A stretch of DNA of 34,494 bases from a virus. The notes under the pieces were generated by a model. That model worked only from the letters and a program-made list of their open reading frames with translations. It was not told the DNA's origin and did not search any database. This document shows, piece after piece, positions 8,352-15,574 of the stretch (positions are counted from its first letter, which is position 1; every line of letters begins with the position of its first letter). The DNA lies in IMG/VR virus record IMGVR_UViG_3300047476_000601, positions 1-34,494 of that record; one strand, 5' to 3'. Both the position numbers and the translations under genes were made by a program.

Positions 8352-9542
8352 ATGTCTGATTACCTAAATCAGCAGGTTGAGGCTCGCGCAAAAGCATGGG
8401 AAGAGGCTAAGGCACTTCTTGATTCTGCAGCAGCAGAAAAGCGCGATTTATCAGCCGAAGAGAACCAAAAGTACGATCGCATCATGGCTGACCTTGATGC
8501 ACGTGCCGCAACTATCGAGTCAATCAAGGTAGTCGCAGAACGCGAAGAGCGTGCCGCTGAAGCCATGAAAGGCCTAGAAGCACAGGCTCGTCCAGAAACT
8601 TCAGTTCGTGCATACGATGAAGCCGACATGATCCGCGCACTTGCTCGTGGTGAAGTTCGCTCACACATGTTCGAGAAGCGCGACATCACCAAGAGTTCAA
8701 CTGGTGCTCCAGTACCGACAAGTTTCTACTCACGTATCGTAGAACTTGCACGTCTTGTAGGACCAATGCTCGAAACTTCAACCATCATCAACACTGCTGG
8801 TGGCGAAGCCCTACAGATTCCTTCACAGGCATCATACTCAACTGGCACAGTAACTAGCGAAGCCGCCGCAATTGGCGAAAGCGATGCAACTTTCAACGCT
8901 TTCACCACATTGAACGCTTACAAGTACTCGTTCCTAACCCAAATCTCTCGCGAAATGCTAGAGGATTCAGGTGTGGACATTCTTGGCTTCCTAGCCCAGC
9001 AAACAGGTAACGCACTAGGTTACGCAGTAAACAGCGCACTAACTATTGGAACTGGCACCGTTCAGCCAACAGGTATCGTTACTGCCGCAGGCTCAGGCGT
9101 GACCGGTGGCACTGGCGTTGCTGGCGCATTCACTGCTGACAACCTAATCGACCTTGTTTACAAGGTAGACACCGCAGGTCGTCGTTTACCAGGCACTGGT
9201 TGGCAGATGAACGCATCAAGCATTGCCGCTGTGCGTAAGTTAAAGGACAACGCTGGACAATACCTGTTCAGCCCATCGCTATCTGCTGATGCACGCGACC
9301 TATTGCTCGGATACCCAGTATTCGAAAACCCAGCAATGGCCGCACCAGCAACAGGTGCGAAGTCAGTGATCTTTGGTCACTTGCCTTCATACTTCGTCCG
9401 CACAGTTGGTGGCATCCGACTAGACCGCTCTGATGACTTCGCGTTCCAGAACGATCTAGTTACCTTCCGAGCAACTTTCCGAGTTGACGGAGCCCTACCT
9501 CAAACTTCACACGTGAAGTACTTTGCAGGTGGCGCATCCTAA
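8352..9542 (+). CDS. Major capsid protein (HK97 fold)
   Basis: A 396-residue capsid protein. Residues 1-100 form an acidic, Ala-rich coiled coil (EARAKAWEEAKALL...IKVVAEREERAAEAM) like the delta/scaffold domain that HK97-type proteases remove. From about 105 the HK97 core follows: VPTSFYSRIVELARLVGPM, ALQIPSQASYSTGTV, AAIGESDATFNAF, YSFLTQISREMLEDS and GYPVFENPAM. The segment EKRDITKSS is a plausible cleavage junction. Strong AGGAG site and ATG. The adjacent upstream protease and downstream strong terminator fit a highly expressed head gene. Confidence 0.95.
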   Translation: MSDYLNQQVEARAKAWEEAKALLDSAAAEKRDLSAEENQKYDRIMADLDARAATIESIKVVAEREERAAEAMKGLEAQARPETSVRAYDEADMIRALARGEVRSHMFEKRDITKSSTGAPVPTSFYSRIVELARLVGPMLETSTIINTAGGEALQIPSQASYSTGTVTSEAAAIGESDATFNAFTTLNAYKYSFLTQISREMLEDSGVDILGFLAQQTGNALGYAVNSALTIGTGTVQPTGIVTAAGSGVTGGTGVAGAFTADNLIDLVYKVDTAGRRLPGTGWQMNASSIAAVRKLKDNAGQYLFSPSLSADARDLLLGYPVFENPAMAAPATGAKSVIFGHLPSYFVRTVGGIRLDRSDDFAFQNDLVTFRATFRVDGALPQTSHVKYFAGGAS

Positions 9543-9559
9543 GTAATTAGGTAAAGAAC

Positions 9560-9602
9560 GTGACCCCCGTAGGAGCGCAGGCCTATGGGGGTCACTTTTT
9601 TA
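9560..9602 (+). terminator. Rho-independent terminator after capsid gene
   Basis: GTGACCCCCGTAGG (9560-9573) pairs with CCTATGGGGGTCAC (9582-9595) in a 14-bp stem (one G-T pair) around an 8-base loop. It is followed by a run of seven T. It ends the head transcription unit just before the two leftward genes. On the other strand the hairpin is followed by GTTCTTT only, so it may also serve, more weakly, as the convergent terminator of the leftward pair. Confidence 0.9.
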
Positions 9603-9609
9603 TTGGCTG

Positions 9610-9807
9610 TTAATTCACCAGGCAGAATCCATGCTTGTGCCAGTCGCGCATCTCATCGATGGCCTTTTGCTTAGTTGGGTAATCCTCAATCAGCGCAGTA
9701 TCAAACCAACTCGGAATCCATTTGCCGTTTAATTCGTAACAGTCACTTTTGCGAAAGACGTCCCAACCATCCTCGTGCTTCCAATAAACAAGACTGCAAC
9801 ATTTCAT
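9610..9807 (-). CDS. Small leftward protein, unknown
   Basis: A 65-residue Trp/Tyr/Cys-rich protein (MKCCSLVYWKHEDGWDVFRKSDCYELNGKW...). It starts two bases after the stop of its leftward neighbour, with GGAGG seven bases before its ATG, and is the second gene of a two-gene leftward unit. These are the only genes on this strand. I do not recognise a family; the C-terminal half (YPTKQKAIDEMRDWHKHGF) looks like an alpha helix packed on a small beta sheet. Probably an accessory cargo gene, not a virion part. Confidence 0.7.
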   Translation of the reverse strand: MKCCSLVYWKHEDGWDVFRKSDCYELNGKWIPSWFDTALIEDYPTKQKAIDEMRDWHKHGFCLVN

Positions 9808-9809
9808 CT

Positions 9810-9995
9810 TTATGCCTCCGCCTTTTTATCAACCAGATTTTCTAATAGAAATGTAAGCGCGTAAATTTTGGCATCGTTGTTTTTGGCTTCTAAAACTTTA
9901 TCGATGAGTGTGTAGACCGTTGATTGGTCAAGGTTGAATGCAGGTGATGTTAGTTTTGCGATTCTCATCACTCGGTTCTTTTGGATGTTATTCAT
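9810..9995 (-). CDS. Small leftward helical protein, unknown
   Basis: A 61-residue helical protein (MNNIQKNRVMRIAKLTSPAFNLDQSTVYTLIDKVLEAKNND...FLLENLVDKKAEA) and the first gene of the leftward pair. Its ATG follows the conserved promoter and hairpin leader described at 9996-10067, with AAAGG six bases upstream. No family is recognised. Its position, strand and private promoter mark it as a moron-type insert between the capsid gene and the glycosylation genes. Confidence 0.72.
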   Translation of the reverse strand: MNNIQKNRVMRIAKLTSPAFNLDQSTVYTLIDKVLEAKNNDAKIYALTFLLENLVDKKAEA

Positions 9996-10034
9996 TTCTA
10001 TCCTTTGGCTCTAGCGGATCGCTCCGCGTTATGT
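9996..10034 (-). promoter_or_regulatory. Conserved hairpin leader (copy C)
   Basis: Read leftward: ACATAAC, then the hairpin GCGGA-GCGA-TCCGC (plus-strand stem 10014-10018 with 10023-10027, GNRA tetraloop), then TAGAGC (10008-10013), then the ribosome site AAAGG and ATAGAA before the ATG. The same order occurs before the genes at 13786 and 26773, with different stem bases that still pair. The transcript should begin at or near ACATA, so the hairpin would lie at the very 5' end of the mRNA. Confidence 0.75.
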
Positions 10035-10038
10035 CTCA

Positions 10039-10067
10039 AGGATAGCGTCTTGTTATACAAAGGGCAA
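10039..10067 (-). promoter_or_regulatory. Promoter C for the leftward pair
   Basis: Leftward -35 TTGCCC (plus 10062-10067), exactly 17 bases, then -10 TATCCT (plus 10039-10044), then four bases to ACATA. This is the same geometry as promoters A, B and D elsewhere in the window. The rest of the gap up to the glycosyltransferase start (10068-10147) holds no promoter I would defend for the rightward genes. Confidence 0.75.
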
Positions 10068-10147
10068 CTTATTTAAAAGGCGAGTTTGTGCCGTATTTTG
10101 GGGCTTTATGGGCTAGGCTCTTAACACCTGCGACAAATAGGAGCCTT

Positions 10148-11368
10148 ATGTCTAAGCGTTCTGGCAATCCAGCCAAACGAGCCGAAGCCAGCAAAACTGA
10201 ACCTTTAACAATTGGATGGACCTCAAACGCGCCTTGGGCAACAACTGGCTATGGAACTCAAACTGCTCAAGTTACTTCTCGTCTTAAGAAGCAAGGTCAC
10301 AACGTTGCAATCTTTAATAACTACGGACTCGAGGGTGCGAACCAAGACTGGAATGGCATCCCTGTTTATCAACGTGGCGCAGACCTTTATTCAAACGATG
10401 TCGTACCAGCGCACATGTTCGATTGGGTCGACCTAAACGACAATGCTCCGCATGTTCTTTTTACACTTTATGACGTCTGGGTTTACAAGGGTGAAAAATG
10501 GGCCGACTGGAATGTTGCCTCTTGGGTTCCAATCGACCACATGCCTGCTCCACCCGAAGTTGCCAAATGGTGCAGGCAAGACTTTGTTACTCCAATTGCG
10601 ATGAGTCGCTACGGATTAGAAATGCTCAACAACGTTGGAGTTGACGCTTTATACATTCCACATGGCATTGAAAAAGTATTTAAACCAACTGCTCAAGTAG
10701 ACGGAATATCAGGTCGCAAGCGCATGGGAATTAGCGAGGATAAATTCGTTGTTGGTATGAATGCCGCCAATAAAGGTGTTAGTCCAAACCGCAAGGCTTT
10801 TGGTGAGAACCTTTTAGCGTTCTCGATGTTCGCGCAAATGCATGACGATGTAGTTCTTTATTTGCACACCGATTACTTGGGTGCCTTTGGTGGATTAAAA
10901 CTTCTAGACCTAATCCGTTCAGTTGGTCTATCTAAAGAGCAGTTCAAGTTTGTTGATCCATACCAGTACCGCACCGGAATAAGCCAAGAAGTAGTTGCCA
11001 GCATTTACACAGCGATGGATGTACTTCTAGCGACCAGTTACGGCGAGGGTTTTGGTATTCCAACGGTTGAGGCTCAAGCCTGTGGCACTCCTGTAATCGT
11101 GAGCGAGTTTGCGGCTTCTACCGAACTAGTTGGAGACGGCTGGTTAATTGACGGGCAACCTCTGTGGGATGCACCTCAAACCAGTTGGTTCCATTTGCCT
11201 AGCGTGCCAAAGATAGTTGAAGCCCTAGAGGAGTCTTATCAAAGAGGCCGAGGCCGTTCTCAAAAAGCCATTGATTTTGCGAAGCAATACGAAGCCGATG
11301 AAGTATTTAAAAAGTATTGGATACCAACGGTCGAGATTTTGCGAAATAAGGCTCTAGAAAGGTCCTAA
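10148..11368 (+). CDS. Glycosyltransferase family 4
   Basis: A 406-residue GT-B type transferase. The acceptor half begins IGWTSNAPWATTGYGTQTAQVTSRLKK. The donor half carries the EX7E signature: E300-GFGIPTV-E308, followed by AQACGTPVIVSEFAASTEL. It should move a sugar from a nucleotide-sugar donor to an as yet unknown acceptor, such as a virion protein. ATG chosen because TAGGAGCCTT sits directly upstream; an in-frame GTG 60 bases earlier has no ribosome site. First of a four-gene sugar cassette inserted in the structural region. Confidence 0.88.
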   Translation: MSKRSGNPAKRAEASKTEPLTIGWTSNAPWATTGYGTQTAQVTSRLKKQGHNVAIFNNYGLEGANQDWNGIPVYQRGADLYSNDVVPAHMFDWVDLNDNAPHVLFTLYDVWVYKGEKWADWNVASWVPIDHMPAPPEVAKWCRQDFVTPIAMSRYGLEMLNNVGVDALYIPHGIEKVFKPTAQVDGISGRKRMGISEDKFVVGMNAANKGVSPNRKAFGENLLAFSMFAQMHDDVVLYLHTDYLGAFGGLKLLDLIRSVGLSKEQFKFVDPYQYRTGISQEVVASIYTAMDVLLATSYGEGFGIPTVEAQACGTPVIVSEFAASTELVGDGWLIDGQPLWDAPQTSWFHLPSVPKIVEALEESYQRGRGRSQKAIDFAKQYEADEVFKKYWIPTVEILRNKALERS

Positions 11369-11372
11369 GAGC

Positions 11373-12158
11373 GTGAAAGTTGGCTGGTACACCCATCACG
11401 TAGTCCGAGACGAGAAATCGCCTGAGAATGGCTCTGTGGGCTTATTTACAGGTGCCTTTGCAGGCGGAGCCGAGATGTCCGACTACGAATACATCAAAAA
11501 GGCTCCAAAAGGCGTTGAAGTTCAAATAGTTACGGCGGATAATTTCCAAAGCCCAGCCGAGTTTGATTTGGCCGTAGTTACTGGAACTGAGTCTTTTACA
11601 GACGCACAATTAATGGCCCTAGGTAAATCAAGTCCATTTGTGTTCGTACATCATCTGCAAACTCCACGCAACTCTCTAAAGTACTTAATCGATAATGCGC
11701 GAGTCTTTGTTACGCATACGCCAGCGCACATGAAGCGAGAGTTGGCTTGGACTAATCCAAAGAAAACGGCTCAAGTTCTTTCAGCCTTTGATGTAGACGA
11801 AATAAAGCCAGGCAAAAAGGAGAACTTTGCTCTATGGGCTGGCCGCAACCATCCGCTCAAAGGCGAATTAGCCGCTTTTAACTGGGCTTTAAAGATGGAG
11901 ATACCTTTTATACCTCTCACAAATAAACCAAGGCGCGAAGTCTTAAAAGCGATGGGAATGGCCGAGTACTTCGTGCATTTACCTTTGGCTTTTGAATCCG
12001 AGGGCCGCGCAGTAATGGAAGCCGTACTTTCTGGGTGCAAAGTAGTCGCAAACGAGAATGTCGGTATAACCTCGATTCAGGATTGGGACGACCCAATAGC
12101 ACTAAGAAACATGATTCAAAAGGCAGGTGACACATTTTGGCGATTAGTTCAAATGTAA
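11373..12158 (+). CDS. Second glycosyltransferase (GT-B, family 4-like)
   Basis: A 261-residue protein with the core of a GT-B transferase. It has FALWAGRNHPLKGELAAF (nucleotide-sugar side) and FESEGRAVMEAVLSGCKVVANENVG, where E208 and E216 form an EX7E pair. The N-terminal half (GWYTHHVVRDEKSPENGSVGLFTGAFAGGAEMSDYEY) matches the acceptor-domain start of such enzymes, but the whole is shorter than typical GT4 proteins (350-400). GTG start with an AAGAG site. It overlaps the next gene if that gene uses its TTG start. Confidence 0.78.
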   Translation: MKVGWYTHHVVRDEKSPENGSVGLFTGAFAGGAEMSDYEYIKKAPKGVEVQIVTADNFQSPAEFDLAVVTGTESFTDAQLMALGKSSPFVFVHHLQTPRNSLKYLIDNARVFVTHTPAHMKRELAWTNPKKTAQVLSAFDVDEIKPGKKENFALWAGRNHPLKGELAAFNWALKMEIPFIPLTNKPRREVLKAMGMAEYFVHLPLAFESEGRAVMEAVLSGCKVVANENVGITSIQDWDDPIALRNMIQKAGDTFWRLVQM

Positions 12159-12844
12159 GAATGTTAACGATCGTTCCAACTCGTGGACGTAATCAAAACG
12201 CAATCCGATTATTTGACGCAATTAACGCAACAGCAGATTTCACTGAGTTGGTATTTGCAGTCGATTCGGATGATTTAAAGACTTATTCAGGTTTAATGTC
12301 TGAAGTTTCTGGTGTTAACAACGCAAAGGTTGTGGTCGCTAGTCCAATGGGAATGAACGCAACTCTTAACCACTGGGCCACCTGGTTCGCTCCTGACTAC
12401 GATTACATCGCATTTATGGGAGACGACCACCTGCCAAAAACAGTCGGCTGGGATTCACGATTGGCTCAAGCAATAGGCAATAAGCCAGGTGTCGCTTACG
12501 GCAATGACTTACTCCAAGGCGCAAATCTACCAACTGCTGTCGTTCTTTCGGCTGGGATTGTTGAAGCGACCGGTTTCATGGCTCCACCACCGCTGAAGCA
12601 TTTGTTTATGGATAACTACTGGTTGGCACTAGGCGAAGCCCTAGGGAACATCCACTATTTAGACAGCGTGATTATTGAGCACTTGCACTATACAAATGGC
12701 AAGGCTGAAGCCGATGAAAGATACCTAGCCGTCAACAACGATGCAATTCACAATGCTGACGCTGATTACTTTGGCTATTACATAAAGACACATTTTCAAT
12801 CAGACTTGGAGTTAATCAATGCGCATTTTAATAACAGGCCATAA
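12137..12844 (+). CDS. GT-A type glycosyltransferase (family 2-like)
   Basis: A 235-residue protein with a GT-A pattern: MLTIVPTRGRNQNAIRLFDAI at the start, VFAVDSDD, then YDYIAFMGDDHLPKTVGWDSRL, where GDDH stands for the metal-binding DxD motif. GMNATLNHWA is the usual segment between them. The TTG start at 12137 has AGGTGA seven bases upstream and gives an overlap with the previous gene. An in-frame ATG at 12161 lacks a ribosome site but begins at the conserved core, so the start is uncertain by eight codons. Confidence 0.78.
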   Translation: MAISSNVRMLTIVPTRGRNQNAIRLFDAINATADFTELVFAVDSDDLKTYSGLMSEVSGVNNAKVVVASPMGMNATLNHWATWFAPDYDYIAFMGDDHLPKTVGWDSRLAQAIGNKPGVAYGNDLLQGANLPTAVVLSAGIVEATGFMAPPPLKHLFMDNYWLALGEALGNIHYLDSVIIEHLHYTNGKAEADERYLAVNNDAIHNADADYFGYYIKTHFQSDLELINAHFNNRP

Positions 12845-13679
12845 AGGATTTGTTGGTCGTCACTTTTTAAAGGCGTTAGAGGGCAACGAAATAACTGGCA
12901 TCGACTTAAAAGACGGAAACGACTGCAGGGACTTTTTTAAATACAGAAAGGACCACTACGACCTAGTTATCCACCTCGCCGCTATTGTTGGTGGTCGCGC
13001 GACTATTGAAGGTGAGCCACTAAAGGTTGCCACCGATTTATCAATAGACGCAGAGTTCTTTAATTGGGTTCACGAAACTGAACCGAGCAATGTTGTTTAT
13101 TTCTCATCCAGCGCGGCATACCCGACTGAATTTCAGAACGGATTATTTGATTCTTTAGAGGAACGCGATATTGATTTAGACGATGTCTGTTCACCAGACC
13201 TGACCTACGGCTGGGCAAAACTGACTGGGGAGTACTTAGCGCAGTTCATCGAGAACTCAAATGTTTATGTATTCAGACCTTTCTCTGGTTATGGCTCCGA
13301 TCAGGACGACACTTATCCATTCCCAAGTTTTATCGATAGGGCTCTACGCAAAGATGACCCTTTTGAAATCTGGGGTGACGGAAAGCAGGTCCGCGATTTC
13401 ATACACATTGACGACATCGTAAAAGCAGTCCTGCATCACGTAGAAAACCAAATCACTGGAACTTTCAATTTATGTTCTGGCTCGGGAATTTCTTTTAATG
13501 AACTAGCAACGCTTATTTGTAACGAGGCTGGATACCAGCCAGAGTTTAAGCACATAGAAAATGCACCGGTCGGCGTGCAGTTTCGAGTAGGCGATACAAC
13601 TAAGTCTTGGGCTCATTATTCGCCTAAAATCAGCCTGATTGACGGTATCAGGGAAGCCCTAGTCGCCAGAAAGCCCTAG
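12819..13679 (+). CDS. NAD-dependent nucleotide-sugar epimerase/dehydratase
   Basis: A 286-residue extended short-chain dehydrogenase/reductase. The Rossmann motif TGHKGFVG (G7, G10, G13) binds NAD(P). The active-site pair is Y130/K134 in TYGWAKLTGE, with serines at 96-98 in YFSSSAAYP. FRPFSGYG, GDGKQVRDFIHIDD and FNLCSGSGIS match GalE/RmlB-like nucleotide-sugar enzymes. It probably makes or remodels the donor sugar for the three adjacent transferases. It overlaps the previous gene by 26 bases. A weak CCCTA/TAGGG hairpin follows the stop. Confidence 0.88.
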   Translation: MRILITGHKGFVGRHFLKALEGNEITGIDLKDGNDCRDFFKYRKDHYDLVIHLAAIVGGRATIEGEPLKVATDLSIDAEFFNWVHETEPSNVVYFSSSAAYPTEFQNGLFDSLEERDIDLDDVCSPDLTYGWAKLTGEYLAQFIENSNVYVFRPFSGYGSDQDDTYPFPSFIDRALRKDDPFEIWGDGKQVRDFIHIDDIVKAVLHHVENQITGTFNLCSGSGISFNELATLICNEAGYQPEFKHIENAPVGVQFRVGDTTKSWAHYSPKISLIDGIREALVARKP

Positions 13680-13710
13680 TTTTAGGGATAAATTTGGTAT
13701 TCAAATTGAC

Positions 13711-13739
13711 TTGCATTTGTTATACATAGATGCAATACT
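13711..13739 (+). promoter_or_regulatory. Promoter A
   Basis: -35 TTGCAT (13711-13716), 17 bases, -10 AATACT (13734-13739), then four bases to ACATA. The geometry is identical to promoters B, C and D. A second AT-rich hexamer, TATACA (13721), preceded by TG, lies inside the spacer and could act as an extended -10 instead; the matched spacing in the other copies favours AATACT. Confidence 0.7.
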
Positions 13740-13743
13740 TGTC

Positions 13744-13785
13744 ACATAGGCGCAGGGAAACCTGCTAGAGCGCAAAGGCAAGAAA
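13744..13785 (+). promoter_or_regulatory. Conserved hairpin leader (copy A)
   Basis: ACATAGGC, then hairpin GCAGG-GAAA-CCTGC (13752-13765, GNRA tetraloop), TAGAGC (13766-13771), AAAGG ribosome site (13774-13778), then AAGAAA directly before the ATG. Shared with the leaders at 9996 and 26733. The stem sequence differs between copies while pairing is kept, which argues that an RNA structure is selected. Confidence 0.78.
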
Positions 13786-14058
13786 ATGGCAACATTCGAA
13801 CTAAAGCAAGAAGTAAATACTTTCAGCGAGAAGTACTACACCCGACGCGAGAAAGTAAATCCAGACATCGAACTTTGCATTGTTTGCGGCCGCAAGGTTG
13901 GAGACAACGGTTTCAAAGTTTGGGTTGTAAACGGCGGCGATACACTCGCAACCATTGACGAAGAGGTAAACCCTGCTGGCGACTTAGGTTTTTGGCCAAT
14001 AGGATCCGAATGCATAAAGCCAATACCAGAGGCTTTCAGACTTCAACAGACAAAGTAA
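13786..14058 (+). CDS. Small putative zinc-binding protein in its own transcription unit
   Basis: A 90-residue protein with a CIVCGRKV knuckle (C31, C34) and a later GSEC, which could supply a third metal ligand. The region between them (KVWVVNGGDTLATIDEEVN) looks like two beta strands. It sits alone between promoter A with its hairpin leader and a perfect terminator, inside the structural gene region. That makes it a self-contained moron-type gene. Function unknown; a regulator or an anti-defence factor would both suit the context, but nothing in the sequence decides this. Confidence 0.75.
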   Translation: MATFELKQEVNTFSEKYYTRREKVNPDIELCIVCGRKVGDNGFKVWVVNGGDTLATIDEEVNPAGDLGFWPIGSECIKPIPEAFRLQQTK

Positions 14059-14073
14059 CCAAAACTAAAAGAG

Positions 14074-14100
14074 CCTCCGCTACGGCGGAGGTTTTCTTTT
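14074..14100 (+). terminator. Rho-independent terminator with TACG loop
   Basis: CCTCCGC (14074-14080), loop TACG, GCGGAGG (14085-14091), then TTTTCTTTT. The C-UACG-G loop belongs to the very stable UNCG tetraloop class. It closes the transcription unit of the gene at 13786. Rightward transcription from further upstream would meet it too, so the connector gene behind it may need its own promoter or read-through. Confidence 0.92.
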
Positions 14101-14124
14101 GCTGTCATAGAATAGACCTATACT
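14097..14124 (+). promoter_or_regulatory. Candidate promoter for the connector/tail operon
   Basis: TTTTGC (14097-14102) and TATACT (14119-14124) are 16 bases apart, just after a terminator and before the head-tail connector gene. TATACT is a strong -10. A start about seven bases later would leave almost no leader and would exclude the AGGAG site at 14126-14130 from the transcript. Either the transcript is nearly leaderless or this match is fortuitous. Confidence 0.3.
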
Positions 14125-14135
14125 TAGGAGTTCTC

Positions 14136-14741
14136 TTGGCAATTTCAAATGGCTACGCTTCGCTTAATCAAGTTAAAGCGGCATTGCGTATTACTGACAA
14201 CGTTGACGATACGCTTTTAGAAATGGCGATTGAGTCTGCTTCTCGGGCTATTGATGGTCACGCTGGTCGTTACTTTTATTCATCGGGAACTGCAACTCGA
14301 GTCTTTGCGGCTGATGACGCTTGGGTCTGTCAAATAGACGATTTAGCAGGGACAGCAATCACACTTAAAAGCGACCCGAACGCAGATGGCACATGGAATT
14401 ACACCTGGGCTGTTAGCGATTATCAATTAGAGCCAGTAAACGGTGTCGTTGATGGTTTACAAGTTCCTTACACACGCATTCGCGCAGTTGATAATTACAA
14501 CTTCCCAGTTCTAAACGATGAAGCCCTAGTGCAGGTCACCGGTGTCTTTGGCTGGGCTTCAGTGCCTATGGCAATTACGCAAGCCTGTGTAATTCAATCC
14601 TCACGTATTTTTAAGCGTCTAGACTCACCTCTAGGCGTTGCAGGCTTTGGCGATATGGGTGCAGTTCGCGTTAGTCGCTACCTAGACCCTGACGTTGAAC
14701 AACTGGTCGCGCCTTATCGCAGAATAAGGAACTACTACTAA
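14136..14741 (+). CDS. Head-tail connector protein (gp6-like)
   Basis: A 201-residue adaptor that should bind beneath the portal. The N-terminal helix bundle (YASLNQVKAALRITDNVDDTLLEMAIESASRAIDGHAGRYFY) is the signature of HK97 gp6-like connectors. Then come a beta section (RVFAADD, ALVQVTGVFGWASVPMAITQACVIQSSRIFKR) and the usual C-terminus VEQLVAPYRRIRNYY. I chose TTG because AGGAG lies five bases upstream. The longer open frame to 13992 overlaps the upstream gene and runs through the terminator, so it is not the start. Confidence 0.87.
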   Translation: MAISNGYASLNQVKAALRITDNVDDTLLEMAIESASRAIDGHAGRYFYSSGTATRVFAADDAWVCQIDDLAGTAITLKSDPNADGTWNYTWAVSDYQLEPVNGVVDGLQVPYTRIRAVDNYNFPVLNDEALVQVTGVFGWASVPMAITQACVIQSSRIFKRLDSPLGVAGFGDMGAVRVSRYLDPDVEQLVAPYRRIRNYY

Positions 14742-15148
14742 TGGCATCCGTTTCAGAACTTCGTGATGGCCTAAAGGTGAACTTGGCAACAATTAGTGGT
14801 TTACGGACTACCGATACAGTCCCAGATAATCCAAATCCACCAATTGCAGTTATCTTGCCTCAAAGCGTGGAATACGACAATGCCTTTAATCGTGGAATGA
14901 ACACTTATACATTCTCGGTTTTAGTTATCGTTCACAGGGTTTCAGAAAGAAGTGCACAGAACTCTCTAGACACCTATATTTCAAGCACTGGGAGTTCATC
15001 GATCAAACTTGCGTTAGAATCAGACAAGACACTTAATGGCAAGGCTTACGATTTGCGCGTATCTGAAATGCGCAACTACGGAGAACTGACCATTGGTGAG
15101 ATAAACTATTTATCAGCAGAGTTTACCGTTCTCTGCTATGCAGACTAA
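14741..15148 (+). CDS. Putative tail terminator / head-tail joining protein
   Basis: A 135-residue protein beginning MASVSELRDGLKVNLATISGLRT, then PPIAVILPQSVEYDNAFNRG, TYTFSVLVIVHRVSERSAQNSLDTYIS, SIKLALESDKTLNG and INYLSAEFTVLCYAD. This alpha/beta pattern and its place between connector and tail tube match the small tail-terminator or joining proteins of actinobacterial siphophages. ATG overlaps the connector stop by one base. The assignment rests on synteny more than on a decisive motif. Confidence 0.68.
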   Translation: MASVSELRDGLKVNLATISGLRTTDTVPDNPNPPIAVILPQSVEYDNAFNRGMNTYTFSVLVIVHRVSERSAQNSLDTYISSTGSSSIKLALESDKTLNGKAYDLRVSEMRNYGELTIGEINYLSAEFTVLCYAD

Positions 15149-15164
15149 TTAGGAGCAATACACA

Positions 15165-15572
15165 ATGGCCAAATTTGCAGCCACCGATTACAAGGTAACT
15201 GTCAATGGTGTTAACCTTTCGACAAACCTAAACTCGGTTGAACTTAGCATTGAATCCGATGACCTAGAAACCACAGCCTTCGGTGGCGAATGGCGCACTC
15301 GTGTTGGCGGACTTAAGACCGGTTCAGTAACACTTTCATTTTTGCAAGACTTCGGTGCCTCATCAGTTGATGCAACTCTATTCCCATTGTTTAACACTTT
15401 GGCAACAGTTGTTGTAACACCAACTAGCGGTTCAGTTTCAGCAACTAACCCAAGTTACACAGCAACTGCACTTGTTAATCAATACATGCCGTTTGCTTCA
15501 AGCGTTGGCGATATTGCTACACTTTCAGTTACTTGGCCAACTTCAGGCACAATTACGAGAGCGACTGCATAA
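15165..15572 (+). CDS. Major tail (tube) protein
   Basis: A 135-residue beta-rich protein (FAATDYKVTVNGVNLSTNLNSVELSIESDDLETTAFGGEWRTRVGGLKTGSVTLSFLQDF). The TTAFGG.WR.RVGGLK.GS..L.F.QDF block is typical of short tail-tube proteins of actinobacterial phages. It precedes the frameshifted chaperones and the tape measure, the canonical order. ATG with TTAGGAG upstream. The small size suggests a minimal tube fold without extra surface domains. Confidence 0.88.
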   Translation: MAKFAATDYKVTVNGVNLSTNLNSVELSIESDDLETTAFGGEWRTRVGGLKTGSVTLSFLQDFGASSVDATLFPLFNTLATVVVTPTSGSVSATNPSYTATALVNQYMPFASSVGDIATLSVTWPTSGTITRATA

Positions 15573-15574
15573 CA

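Noticed and set aside
10050-10059. TTGTTATACA on the plus strand as a rightward promoter for the sugar genes
   Set aside because: No matching -35 at 16-18 bases; the sequence is the spacer of leftward promoter C.
10088-10147. GTG start 60 bases upstream for the first glycosyltransferase
   Set aside because: No ribosome site; ATG 10148 has TAGGAG.
13992-14135. Longer start for the connector gene
   Set aside because: It overlaps the upstream gene and runs through the terminator; AGGAG and TTG at 14136 fit the family N-terminus.
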